A stretch of 64,000 nucleotides of DNA. Source: Bog-756 sp963727955 (GTDB taxonomy: Bacteria; Actinomycetota; Acidimicrobiia; Acidimicrobiales; RAAP-2). Within the stretch, counting starts at the first letter, position 1, and every line of letters starts with the position of its first letter. The position numbers and the translations under genes were made by a program. The notes under the pieces were generated by a model. It made no database searches. It was given only the letters and a program-made list of their open reading frames with translations, and was not told where the DNA came from. Below, piece by piece: positions 34,121-41,660 of this stretch. The stretch covers positions 1-64,000 of the forward strand of contig CAVSII010000012.1 of the NCBI GenBank assembly GCA_963727955.1, given 5' to 3'.

Positions 34121-34132
34121 GACAGGAGGATA
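34118..34132 (-). promoter_or_regulatory. Leaderless promoter: TATCCT, 6 bp, ATG
   Basis: Minus strand TATCCT (34132-34127), CCTGTC, ATG at 34120; it rules out the in-frame extension to 34213. Confidence 0.5.
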
Positions 34133-34252
34133 TCGGAGTGGGGGATACCGGCGCCGCTTCCTGCCAGCGGCGTCAAGCGATACGACCATTCCGGCGGCAT
34201 GGACACCGGGCATGCCGCCAGGCTCAGTTGGCCGGCCGGTCCCGCCGGCCGG

Positions 34253-34699
34253 TTACCCGGCCACCGGTTTGAGTGCCTCTGTTATGTCGTTGATGGCGGC
34301 CTGCTCGGCATCGCTCACATCCTGGCCGTGCTCCCGATGAGCAGAGGCCACTTTCTGGGACAGCGTGATGATGAACCGGCGGTATTCGTCGACCTCCTGG
34401 GGTGTGGCCTTGCCCTCGAGCAGTGCCACCGAATCGCGCAGGTGCGCCAGGGCGTGCTGCTTGAGCTCGTCGGGCGAGTGGTAGTGGGTGTGATCCCGTT
34501 CCGGCTTGGCCGCAACGATGGCGTCGAGGAGTTCGCTCTCCCCGTGGTGCTGGCGGGCCTCGACGTAGGCCTTGGCCATGGCCACGCTCTCCCGGAACAT
34601 CCCCCCTCTCTGCGCCGTGACCACGATCATTCCGGCGCTGGGGGGCGCCTCCAGGATGAGCTGCCATTCGTCGTTGGTGAAATCAGACTTGGCTGTCAT
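34253..34699 (-). CDS. Conserved hypothetical helical protein
   Basis: A 148-residue soluble protein, mostly helical: FTNDEWQLILEAPPSAGMIV, TAQRGGMFRESVAMAKAYVE, RFIITLSQKVASAHREHGQD. The start is fixed by GGAGG four bases before ATG. The F-T-x-x-E-W pattern followed by P-x-x-A-x-x-x-V is something I have met in actinobacterial hypothetical proteins with no known role. No motif suggests catalysis. It is alone between the cNMP gene and a divergent VOC gene. Confidence 0.8.
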   Translation of the reverse strand: MTAKSDFTNDEWQLILEAPPSAGMIVVTAQRGGMFRESVAMAKAYVEARQHHGESELLDAIVAAKPERDHTHYHSPDELKQHALAHLRDSVALLEGKATPQEVDEYRRFIITLSQKVASAHREHGQDVSDAEQAAINDITEALKPVAG

Positions 34700-34941
34700 T
34701 GGCCTCCGTTCTCGAGCAATCGGGTCCCCGCCCGCAGGGCACACCGTAGCGACTGTATCCAGGCGGGCAAACCGGAGGCCCTCCCGTCCCCATCCACCTG
34801 TTCGGTGTGTGATGGCCCACGAGGCCGCGGCGGATGCCCTGTCGTCGAGATTGCCCGGAGCGAGCGCCGAACGCCCGCCGAACGGCGCGGCGTCGGGTCC
34901 CCTCCGAACTCGGACATCAGGTGTTGGTGGAACCCCGTCAC

Positions 34942-34957
34942 TAGTATCCGGGTGGTG
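34942..34957 (+). promoter_or_regulatory. Leaderless promoter: TAGTAT, 7 bp, GTG
   Basis: TAGTAT (34942-34947), CCGGGTG, GTG at 34955. The preceding in-frame GTG at 34952 overlaps the spacer and is less likely. Confidence 0.55.
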
Positions 34958-35365
34958 ACTGAGGCCGACCAGGCGGGGCGGGGCGCACCCATCACCGGGC
35001 TTTCCCATTTCCAGCTGGTGGTGACGGACGTAGGGGCAAGTGCCCGGTGGTACGAAGCTGCGCTCGGTCTGGTTCCCTTGGCCGAGGATCTCGACATCGG
35101 ATACATCGCCCTCAGACATCGGGAGGCAAAGTTGGTCGTGGTATTGACCGAGGGCCAGGAGCCCGGCAACCGGGGGTCGGCACCGGCCAACGGGCTCTTG
35201 GACCATCTGGCCTTCGCCGTACCGGACGGCATCTCGTTGGGTGAATGGGCCGCCCACCTCACCGAGGTGGGCATCGATCACAACGGCATCGTTCTGGAGA
35301 ACGGTCACCCTTCCCTTCAGCTGCGCGACCCGGACGGCGTGGCCATCGAGTTGGTTGCTCCCTGA
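34955..35365 (+). CDS. VOC-family protein (glyoxalase/bleomycin-resistance fold)
   Basis: A 136-residue VOC protein: ITGLSHFQLVVTDVGASARW then YEAALGLVPL, KLVVVLTEGQEPG, NGLLDHLAFAVPDGISLGEW, and SLQLRDPDGVAIELVAP, with the metal-ligand His/Glu pattern (H in LSHFQL, H in LDHLAF, E in AIELV). Probably metal-dependent, ligand unknown. Start chosen from the leaderless promoter. Confidence 0.9.
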   Translation: MTEADQAGRGAPITGLSHFQLVVTDVGASARWYEAALGLVPLAEDLDIGYIALRHREAKLVVVLTEGQEPGNRGSAPANGLLDHLAFAVPDGISLGEWAAHLTEVGIDHNGIVLENGHPSLQLRDPDGVAIELVAP

Positions 35366-35415
35366 TCACCATTCCGGACTTCGTGCCACCGACGATCGGG
35401 TTTTGCGGTCCCGTG

Positions 35416-36300
35416 TCACAGTTGAGCCGCCGCCTCCGTAGCGATCCTTTCGAAGACATCGACATCGGAGGCGAAGACGGAGTCGGGCACCGGCCAGTGG
35501 ACAACGATTTCGGTGATGCCGAGGGCCCGGTAGCGGCCGGCCCAGTCGACAAAGGCGTGCAGGGAGCCGAGCGGATGTTCGGAGGTGATGCCGTGGAGCA
35601 GGATCTTGTCGAGGGCGGGATAGCTGGCACCCTGTTCGGCGCAGGCTGCCTCCAGTAATTGCATCTGGGCCCGCACCGTCTCGGGGGCCCGGTCGGCCGT
35701 GGCATCGGCCGCATGCACCGGGTGGCCATAGGTGACAAACCCCTGCCCGTAACGGGCGACGAGCGCCATGGCTCTGGGACCGGCCGCCGCCACCACCAGC
35801 GGAACCCTGGGCTTCTGTACGCAGCCGGGGATCATCCGGGCCTCCTCGGCCGAGTAGAAGGCGCCCTCCGAGGTGGTGGCGGGCTGGCGGAGGAGCCGGT
35901 CCAGCAATCCCACGAACTCGGAAAAGCGCTCGCTGCGCTCCCCCGGCGACCAGGGCCCCCGGCCGAGCACGGTGGCATCGAATCCGGTCCCCCCGGAGCC
36001 GATGCCGACGGTCAGCCGCCCGTTCGAAATGTCGTCCAACGACATGATCTCCTTGGCCAGAGGGACCGGATGGCGGTAGTTCGGCGAGGTCACCAGGGTG
36101 CCGATGCGAATCCGGTCTGTAGCCAGCGCCGCCGCGGTGAGCGTGGGGACGGCCCCGTACCACGGGCGGTCGCGAAAGCTTTGCCACGAGAGATGGTCGT
36201 AGGTGTAGGCAGCGTGGAATCCGATCTCTTCGGCCCGGCGCCACACCCGTACGCCTTCGGACCAAGGGTAGATGGGAAGGATGACCGTGCTGATGCGCAT
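35416..36300 (-). CDS. LLM-class F420-dependent (luciferase-like) oxidoreductase
   Basis: A 294-residue TIM-barrel protein: MRISTVILPIYPWSEGVRVW, AEEIGFHAAYTYDHLSW, TDRIRIGTLVTSPNYRHPVP then LAKEIMSLDDISNGRLTVGI, GSGGTGFDATVLGR. The D-x-x-S-x-G-R-x-x-x-G-x-G-x-G run is the bacterial luciferase/F420 signature. Likely reduces a small organic substrate with F420H2. AAAGGAG six bases before ATG. It follows the TMEM175 gene directly (2 bp apart), so both are co-transcribed. Confidence 0.92.
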   Translation of the reverse strand: MRISTVILPIYPWSEGVRVWRRAEEIGFHAAYTYDHLSWQSFRDRPWYGAVPTLTAAALATDRIRIGTLVTSPNYRHPVPLAKEIMSLDDISNGRLTVGIGSGGTGFDATVLGRGPWSPGERSERFSEFVGLLDRLLRQPATTSEGAFYSAEEARMIPGCVQKPRVPLVVAAAGPRAMALVARYGQGFVTYGHPVHAADATADRAPETVRAQMQLLEAACAEQGASYPALDKILLHGITSEHPLGSLHAFVDWAGRYRALGITEIVVHWPVPDSVFASDVDVFERIATEAAAQL

Positions 36301-36302
36301 CG

Positions 36303-36911
36303 TCAGCTCCTTTCGTCGTGGGCCAGGCGGCGGGAGATGGGATCGAAGGCGTAGTAGACGACCAGCCCGCCATGCACGGCCAGACAGGCGTACGGACTGA
36401 TGAATGCGACCCCGATGGGAACGATGTAGACCGCCGATCCGGCGGTGAAGGCGACAGTGCACATGGTCCTCTGCGACTCGGGGAAATCCTCCCGGAGGAG
36501 ACGGCGGCCCACCGATGCGTAGAGCCACAAACCGGCCCAGATGAGGGCGTTGATCAACATGACCAGGCTGTAGAAGACGGCCGCGGTAGTCGCTCCCCGT
36601 CCCCGACTGAGGGCTACGCCGAACACCTCGGTGGGGTAGGGCAGGAACACGATGGTCATGAGGAGGAGGACGTTCATGTAGAACATCCCGCGGTCGATCA
36701 TCCGGATATGGGTGAAGACTGTGTGGTGGTTCAGCCACATGATGCCGATGACCAGGAAACTCACGACATAGGCAGCCAGCGATGGCCACCGTTCGAAGAG
36801 CTGGTGGGAGAGGTGCGCGTAGTCGACGGGCTGAGCGATGGTCAGGACCAGAAGGGTGATGGCGATGGCGAAGACTCCGTCGCTGAAGGCCTCCACCCGC
36901 CCTCTGTTCAC
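36303..36911 (-). CDS. TMEM175-family (DUF1211) potassium-channel-like protein
   Basis: A 202-residue six-helix protein. GRVEAFSDGVFAIAITLLVL carries the F-S-D-G-V-F-A-I-A-I motif that lines the pore of TMEM175 channels; FLVIGIMWLNHHTVFTHIRM is the second conserved block (W-x-x-H-H). Bacterial members are tetrameric K+ leak channels. Start is GTG at 36911 with GAGGATG upstream. It precedes the LLM oxidoreductase gene in the same unit. Confidence 0.9.
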   Translation of the reverse strand: MNRGRVEAFSDGVFAIAITLLVLTIAQPVDYAHLSHQLFERWPSLAAYVVSFLVIGIMWLNHHTVFTHIRMIDRGMFYMNVLLLMTIVFLPYPTEVFGVALSRGRGATTAAVFYSLVMLINALIWAGLWLYASVGRRLLREDFPESQRTMCTVAFTAGSAVYIVPIGVAFISPYACLAVHGGLVVYYAFDPISRRLAHDERS

Positions 36912-36998
36912 GCCCCCACATCCTCTGGCCGCGGCTGTCCCGACCGGGGCTGACCGTCCTCCCGAACCGATGATGGTGGAGGTAGTCGGCCCCGCACC

Positions 36999-37289
36999 TC
37001 AAGCCGGTCGTCGGGTCACGACCGTCGTCCGGGCGGGGCGAGGTGGATCCGAACTGCTGTCCGTCTGGGCGGGTTGGTCGTGATCGCTCCATGCCAGGGG
37101 TAGCAACGGGGCTCCGGGGTGAGCTTCTACCCGACGCTCGGCCTCGTCGGCTTCAGCCAACGTCGCCTCCAGCTGGTGGCGGAGCCGCTCGATCTCCTCT
37201 TCGTTGCTTTCGACCAGGTGGTGGGCGACGGTCGCGGGAATTACATCGCCGTCCGTCTCCGTCGTCCGCTGCCGCCCCTGCTCACTCAT
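36999..37289 (-). CDS. Small coiled-coil hypothetical protein
   Basis: A 96-residue protein. After MSEQGRQRTTETDGDVIPAT comes a helix HLVESNEEEIERLRHQLEAT then LAEADEAERRVEAH (heptad-like), then a Pro/Ser-rich tail ending TTVVTRRPA. Its ATG lies inside the end of the upstream gene (ATGAGTGA overlap), so it is translationally coupled to it. No known family. Confidence 0.6.
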   Translation of the reverse strand: MSEQGRQRTTETDGDVIPATVAHHLVESNEEEIERLRHQLEATLAEADEAERRVEAHPGAPLLPLAWSDHDQPAQTDSSSDPPRPARTTVVTRRPA

Positions 37290-37719
37290 GGGCAAGGGCG
37301 CTCGGAGCATCGAGGAACCGCCAGATGTCCTCGGCCCCGGGCGTGAGGCGCAGCCGGGCCAAAGGGGGGTCGCTTCCCGGATCGTCGGAGGAGCCCCGCT
37401 CCCCGTCGGGCCAGAAGCCGGCCCCCGACGGCCAACCGGTAGCCCCCAACGAGCCGCCGGACGGTTCGATGCCCCACCCTCCGGAATGACCATCGATGGG
37501 ATCGACCTCGGCCGGATCGCCGCCGGCGATGTCGTGGTGGGCGTCGCCCTCGTGCGAGATCAGGTACTGCTCGTCCATCTCGGCCTGGGCAATCCGCTTG
37601 CGAGCCTCGGCAATGGCCTGGCGGAGGCGCGCCTGCTCGTCACCGGCCGCCCGTAGATAGGCCTCCACGGATGCTCGGGTGTAGGCCTCGGTGGCCTCGG
37701 GCTGGCGGAACGGGGTCAT
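37282..37719 (-). CDS. Hypothetical protein with N-terminal coiled coil
   Basis: A 145-residue protein starting MTPFRQPEATEAYTRASVEA, with a helical first half (YLRAAGDEQARLRQAIAEAR, KRIAQAEMDEQYL) and a low-complexity Gly/Asp/Pro-rich second half ending EDIWRFLDAPSALAHE. No membrane helix or catalytic motif. It overlaps the next gene by eight bases. It lies 93 bp downstream of pstB on the same strand and may be co-transcribed; no function can be assigned. Confidence 0.6.
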   Translation of the reverse strand: MTPFRQPEATEAYTRASVEAYLRAAGDEQARLRQAIAEARKRIAQAEMDEQYLISHEGDAHHDIAGGDPAEVDPIDGHSGGWGIEPSGGSLGATGWPSGAGFWPDGERGSSDDPGSDPPLARLRLTPGAEDIWRFLDAPSALAHE

Positions 37720-37812
37720 CGGCTCAGATCAACCTCGGCACGGCGAGGCAGTGACCAAGTATACCGAGCCGAAATCCAGATCGTCAGGGCCAGATCCCAG
37801 CGGGTAGGCCGG

Positions 37813-38640
37813 TCAGCCGAAGCGACCGTGGACGTAGTCGAGGGTCCGGGGATCCAGTGGCGCGTCGAACATGGCATCGGTGGGCCCGTGCTCGATGATG
37901 TACCCCGGGGTCCCCTGCTCGGCCAGGAAGAAGGCCGTGTAGTCCGACACACGCTGGGCCTGTTGCATGTTGTGGGTCACGATCACGATGGTGACTTCCG
38001 TGCGCAGCTCTTCGATGGTGGTCTCGATCCGCCTGGTCGAGGTGGGATCGAGGGCGGAACACGGTTCGTCCATCAGGAGCACCCGGGGTCGGATGGCCAG
38101 AGCACGGGCGATGCACAGACGCTGCTGCTGACCACCCGACAGGGCTCCCCCCGGCTGACGCAGACGGCTGTTCACCTCTTTCCACAGCCCGGCGCTCACC
38201 AGACAGCTCTCCACGATCTCATCCCGGGCATCCTGGTCCTTACGCGTACCGGTCAGTCGCAGCCCGGCCAGCACGTTGTCGTAGATGGACATGGCCGGAA
38301 AGGGATTGGGCTTCTGGAACACCATGCCGATGTGCCGTCGGGCCTCGGTGAGTTTGCGGTCGGGTGCGTAGATATCCACACCGTCCAGGAGGACGTCGCC
38401 GGCCATGGCGGCCGACGGTATGAGCTCGTGCATCCGGTTGAGGATGCGGAGGAAGGTCGACTTGCCACAACCGGAGGGGCCGATGAGGGCGGTCACCTGC
38501 CGCGACTCCATGACCAACGACACCCTGTCGAGGACATTGTGGTCACCGAACCAGGCCGATACCTCACGCGCTTCGAGCCGCGCTGCCTGGTACAGGTCTT
38601 TGGTGACCGGTGACAAATCTGGGCGTGTATCGAGCGACAT
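37813..38640 (-). CDS. pstB: Phosphate ABC transporter ATPase PstB
   Basis: A 275-residue ABC ATPase. Walker A GPSGCGKSTFLRILNRMHEL (the N-R-M-x-E/D-L run is PstB-specific), Q-loop GMVFQKPNPFPAMSIYDNVL (F-Q-K-P-N-P-F-P, PstB signature), ABC motif LSGGQQQRLCIARALAIRP, Walker B VLLMDEPCSALDP, switch VTHNMQQAQRVSD. The assignment is firm. I chose ATG 38640; the extension to 38679 has no ribosome site. It is last in the pst operon, 73 bp after the sortase-like gene. Confidence 0.96.
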   Translation of the reverse strand: MSLDTRPDLSPVTKDLYQAARLEAREVSAWFGDHNVLDRVSLVMESRQVTALIGPSGCGKSTFLRILNRMHELIPSAAMAGDVLLDGVDIYAPDRKLTEARRHIGMVFQKPNPFPAMSIYDNVLAGLRLTGTRKDQDARDEIVESCLVSAGLWKEVNSRLRQPGGALSGGQQQRLCIARALAIRPRVLLMDEPCSALDPTSTRRIETTIEELRTEVTIVIVTHNMQQAQRVSDYTAFFLAEQGTPGYIIEHGPTDAMFDAPLDPRTLDYVHGRFG

Positions 38641-38713
38641 CGGCGTCACATCCTCATGCTGGGGGCGGTTGACATCCAAGCAATAGAAAGGTTCCTTAGC
38701 GATGGGCGGAGCA

Positions 38714-39736
38714 TCACAGGAGATTGGGGAGGAGTCGGGCTATCTGGTCCACGACGAACATCCACAGGAGGACCAGAGGGGCAGTGAAGATGATCCAGGC
38801 CTGGGCATGTCCGCGGCGCCGCCACACCCACACCGCGCCGGCGAAAACGGCCACCAACGCCACCGACAACAGACCCAGTAACCAGAGGGTGCCGGTGTCC
38901 AGTCCCATCGGCCTCTGGCTGTCGGGGACTGTGTGAACGGCCGGAGGATAGGCGGCGAGGGCCGGTCCCACCTTGTCGGCATCGACGTAGACCACCCCCG
39001 AGGGCACGAAGGCGGTGCCCGAGGCCGTCCCCAGCGTGAGCCGGGCCCGGGTGGCCGGGGCCAGGCGCTCCCGGGTACCGCCCGGTCGCACATCGACCAC
39101 CCGGAAGACCGAGGTGCCCACCTGGGTCACCACGGTGATGCGGGCCCCCTTGCGGAGGTCGGCGATGTGCCCGAACGGACCGCCGTAGGCGGCCTGCCGG
39201 CCCAGGATGACACTGGTCCCGGCCCCCCCGGGAAAGACCGTCGAAAGGTAGTGCCCCGGACCGTCAGCCAGAACGGCCCCCGTCGTCCCCTCCAGCACCA
39301 CCTGCTTCACCCCGATGGAGGGAATCTGGATGGTGGCTATCGGCGTGCCGAGAGCGATCGGTTGGTGACGCTTCCCGCAGGCGGCCTGTCCACAGGGCCC
39401 GGTCGGAGCGGTGCCCAGCGCCAGCTCCGGTCGGAGCCGGTTGTACAGATCGACTTGGGCCGAGTGGTGCTGGAGCCGGCTCACGTAGGCCAGCTGGATC
39501 ACCAGACCGATCGACACCGCGGCCAGGATGGCCAGGGCGGCACGCACGATGTGGAGCGGCATCTTGGGTCGTTTGGTCGGTTCGGCGGGCGCCGTCCCGA
39601 GGTGGCCGGTGGCGTCGAACTGTTCCTGCAGCCGGGCTGCCTCATCGGGATGGCCGACCGCCGACTGCTCCCCCGGGCTGCCCGGGGTGGGTACCAGGAG
39701 CATCTCGCGCTCCAAGGCCGTCTGGGTCGCCGTCAT
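38714..39736 (-). CDS. Sortase-fold membrane protein lacking sortase catalytic residues
   Basis: A 340-residue protein: cytoplasmic N-tail, a helix (IVRAALAILAAVSIGLVIQL), an extracellular domain, then two C-terminal helices. The domain aligns by eye with class E sortases: PIATIQIPSIGVKQVVLEGT, LADGPGHYLSTVFPGGAGTS, ILGRQAAYGGPFGHIADLRK, LTLGTASGTAFVPSGVVYV. In active enzymes the third block has G-H-R and the fourth T-C...R; here they are G-R-Q, T-A and no matching Arg. So it is likely a structural or binding pseudoenzyme. Its ATG overlaps the upstream stop (ATGA). Part of the pst operon. Confidence 0.78.
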   Translation of the reverse strand: MTATQTALEREMLLVPTPGSPGEQSAVGHPDEAARLQEQFDATGHLGTAPAEPTKRPKMPLHIVRAALAILAAVSIGLVIQLAYVSRLQHHSAQVDLYNRLRPELALGTAPTGPCGQAACGKRHQPIALGTPIATIQIPSIGVKQVVLEGTTGAVLADGPGHYLSTVFPGGAGTSVILGRQAAYGGPFGHIADLRKGARITVVTQVGTSVFRVVDVRPGGTRERLAPATRARLTLGTASGTAFVPSGVVYVDADKVGPALAAYPPAVHTVPDSQRPMGLDTGTLWLLGLLSVALVAVFAGAVWVWRRRGHAQAWIIFTAPLVLLWMFVVDQIARLLPNLL

Positions 39737-40671
39737 CGGGCCGCCAATGCCTTCAGGAGGGCAGCGATCCCCGCTCCTACGACGAGCACGGCGGCAGCCA
39801 GGATCGCGATGACCGGAAGGTCGGCTCCCCCCGCTGTGTCAACCGCCCCCGCCGGAGCGGAACCGGTGGGGGCGGGGGCGTTGGCCGTGGCCCCGACGGA
39901 AGTGGACCCGCCGGGTTGCGGTCCGGCGGTCGACGACCCTGTACCGGCCACGGCCACCGGGCGGGCCGGTGCCCCGGTGGTCGATGTCGAACCCGATGGG
40001 GATGTCGCCCACGTGCCGCCGACACTGTTCGGCAGGGCGGAGGTGGAGGCGGAGGTGGAGGTGGAGGGATCCACCGTCCAGTCGAAGCCACGGGCGTCGC
40101 CGGCGTCCGCATCGAACGTGACCTGGGTGTTCCAGTCGTTCGACACCGCGCCGTGGGCGGTGGCGCAGGCCAGACCGGTCTCCCACACACCGGTAGACCC
40201 GTCGTAGAGGAGCTGAGAGAGGGCGAGCGGACCACCACCGCTGCGCACCAGGGATCCCCATGTGAAATCGTTGGGGACGCCCACAATTTGGCCGGTCTTG
40301 AAAGCCGTGTTGATGGCACCGTAGTAGGTGCTGGTGGTGTTCACGATCCCGTACCCCGCCGAGGGCCCCTGGACGAAGCGGACGGTCGACAGGTCAGTGC
40401 CCTTCCTCTCCAGGTAACTGTAGACGTGGTAACCGTCGTGGGCCGTGTCCCCCGAGCACGAGGCACGGGCGGGAAGGGCAACGGTGAACAGTGAGGCCGA
40501 TCCGCCTGACCGCAGTGGTGTGGCGGCCGTGTCCCCGGGTGGGGCCAGCGTGGCCACCCCACCGGCTGACGCGGCGTGGGCGGGATCGGCGATCAATAGG
40601 GCCAGCGACCCGGCGGCAATGGGCACGGCCGCACAAAGGGAGACGCCTCGTAGGGTTCGGGAAAGGACCAT
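39733..40671 (-). CDS. Exported, C-terminally anchored protein with the C-x-GDTAH module (copy 1)
   Basis: A 312-residue protein. Signal peptide (LCAAVPIAAGSLALLIADPA, cut near AHA-AS); a ~150-residue module with CSGDTAHDGYHVYSYLERKG, TSTYYGAINTAFKTGQIVGV, PNDFTWGSLV, LYDGSTGVWETGLACATAHG and NDWNTQVTF; a Ser/Thr/Pro/Gly-rich stalk; and a C-terminal helix DLPVIAILAAAVLVVGAGIA with a short basic end. The same module occurs in two other proteins of this operon. Two conserved Cys probably form a disulphide. I do not recognise the domain. Stop of the upstream gene and this start overlap (TGATG). Confidence 0.8.
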   Translation of the reverse strand: MVLSRTLRGVSLCAAVPIAAGSLALLIADPAHAASAGGVATLAPPGDTAATPLRSGGSASLFTVALPARASCSGDTAHDGYHVYSYLERKGTDLSTVRFVQGPSAGYGIVNTTSTYYGAINTAFKTGQIVGVPNDFTWGSLVRSGGGPLALSQLLYDGSTGVWETGLACATAHGAVSNDWNTQVTFDADAGDARGFDWTVDPSTSTSASTSALPNSVGGTWATSPSGSTSTTGAPARPVAVAGTGSSTAGPQPGGSTSVGATANAPAPTGSAPAGAVDTAGGADLPVIAILAAAVLVVGAGIAALLKALAAR

Positions 40672-41660
40672 CAGATCTCGGTCTCCGCCTCGTCTGAGCC
40701 GGGCCCGGGGGCATCCGCTTCTGCGGCGGGACGACCGGCGACCTTGAGGACGACAGCACCGAGGGCTGCCAGTAGCCCGAACAAGAGGAGCAGAGGGAGG
40801 ATCCAGCGCAGAGCACCCACCGGCAGCCCGATGACCCGGACCGCGCTCAGGGCGGCCGGCCCGATCGTCCGGGGCCGCTCACGACCAGCTGCCTTGGCCA
40901 ACCGCTCGGCCGCCAGGATCTGGGGGGCGGGAGCGGTAGACGACAGTCCGGCGGCCTCTGTGCTCGAACCGTTGGTACTGGTGGACGCCTGCTTCGCAGC
41001 CGTGGTTGTCGGCTTGGTAGACGCGCTCGGATAAACAGGGGGGTGCTCGATGGCGTCGGCGGCGGCCAGTGTCTGGGTCACCAGCGACGAGGGCAGCGGG
41101 ACATAGCCGCCGGGCAGGTTGCCGGGGTCGACACCCTGTACCTGACCCGGGCCGGCGGCGTACTGGAGAAAGGCGGCGTAATTGTTCCGGGCCGACTGGC
41201 TGAGCTTTTCGGGAGTGGCGGCGGCGTAGGTGAGCATGGTCAGGGGATAGGCGTCGGCCGCCGTCGAAGAAGGGTCGGTCTCCAGGACGTCGGGCACCGA
41301 GCTCTTGACCATGGCCTGCTCTCCGGCCAGGATGCTGGCCGAGTCGGGGTCCACAAAGGTGGGATCGGTGTCCTCGCCGGCCGGACTCAGGCTGGCCGTC
41401 TGCAAGCCGTAGCGGGCGGCGGAGGCCGAGTCGGTCACCGAGATGACCAGGTCGTTTCCGGTGATCTGTGGACCGTTGGCCGTCCACGCCGTGTCCGGTG
41501 TATTGGCCGGATTGAATGTTGTCTTGCCGCCGTCATTGGCCGTGGCCGCGGCCTGGGCGGCGGCCGTCATCGACAGGACGTAGGGCGACCAGTCCTGGAT
41601 GCAGATCGACCGGGCGGGCGTGTTCCGGGGGTTAGTCCACGTCGGGCACATGCGAGTCAC
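40671..41660 (-). CDS. C-terminal half of a periplasmic-binding-like surface protein (separate frame)
   Basis: A 329-residue frame beginning at a GTG that lies inside the end of the upstream gene (29-bp overlap, +1 relative frame). It has no signal peptide. The segment WSPYVLSMTAAAQAAATAND, NDLVISVTDSASAARYGLQT, ADAYPLTMLTYAAATPEKLS and NNYAAFLQYAAGPGQVQGVD resembles the second lobe of PstS-like binding proteins; a Thr/Ser stalk and a C-terminal helix (ILPLLLLFGLLAALGAVVLK) follow. Because the lobe needs export and the upstream protein lacks an anchor, I think both are one gene split by a single-base frameshift. Confidence 0.7.
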   Translation of the reverse strand: MTRMCPTWTNPRNTPARSICIQDWSPYVLSMTAAAQAAATANDGGKTTFNPANTPDTAWTANGPQITGNDLVISVTDSASAARYGLQTASLSPAGEDTDPTFVDPDSASILAGEQAMVKSSVPDVLETDPSSTAADAYPLTMLTYAAATPEKLSQSARNNYAAFLQYAAGPGQVQGVDPGNLPGGYVPLPSSLVTQTLAAADAIEHPPVYPSASTKPTTTAAKQASTSTNGSSTEAAGLSSTAPAPQILAAERLAKAAGRERPRTIGPAALSAVRVIGLPVGALRWILPLLLLFGLLAALGAVVLKVAGRPAAEADAPGPGSDEAETEI

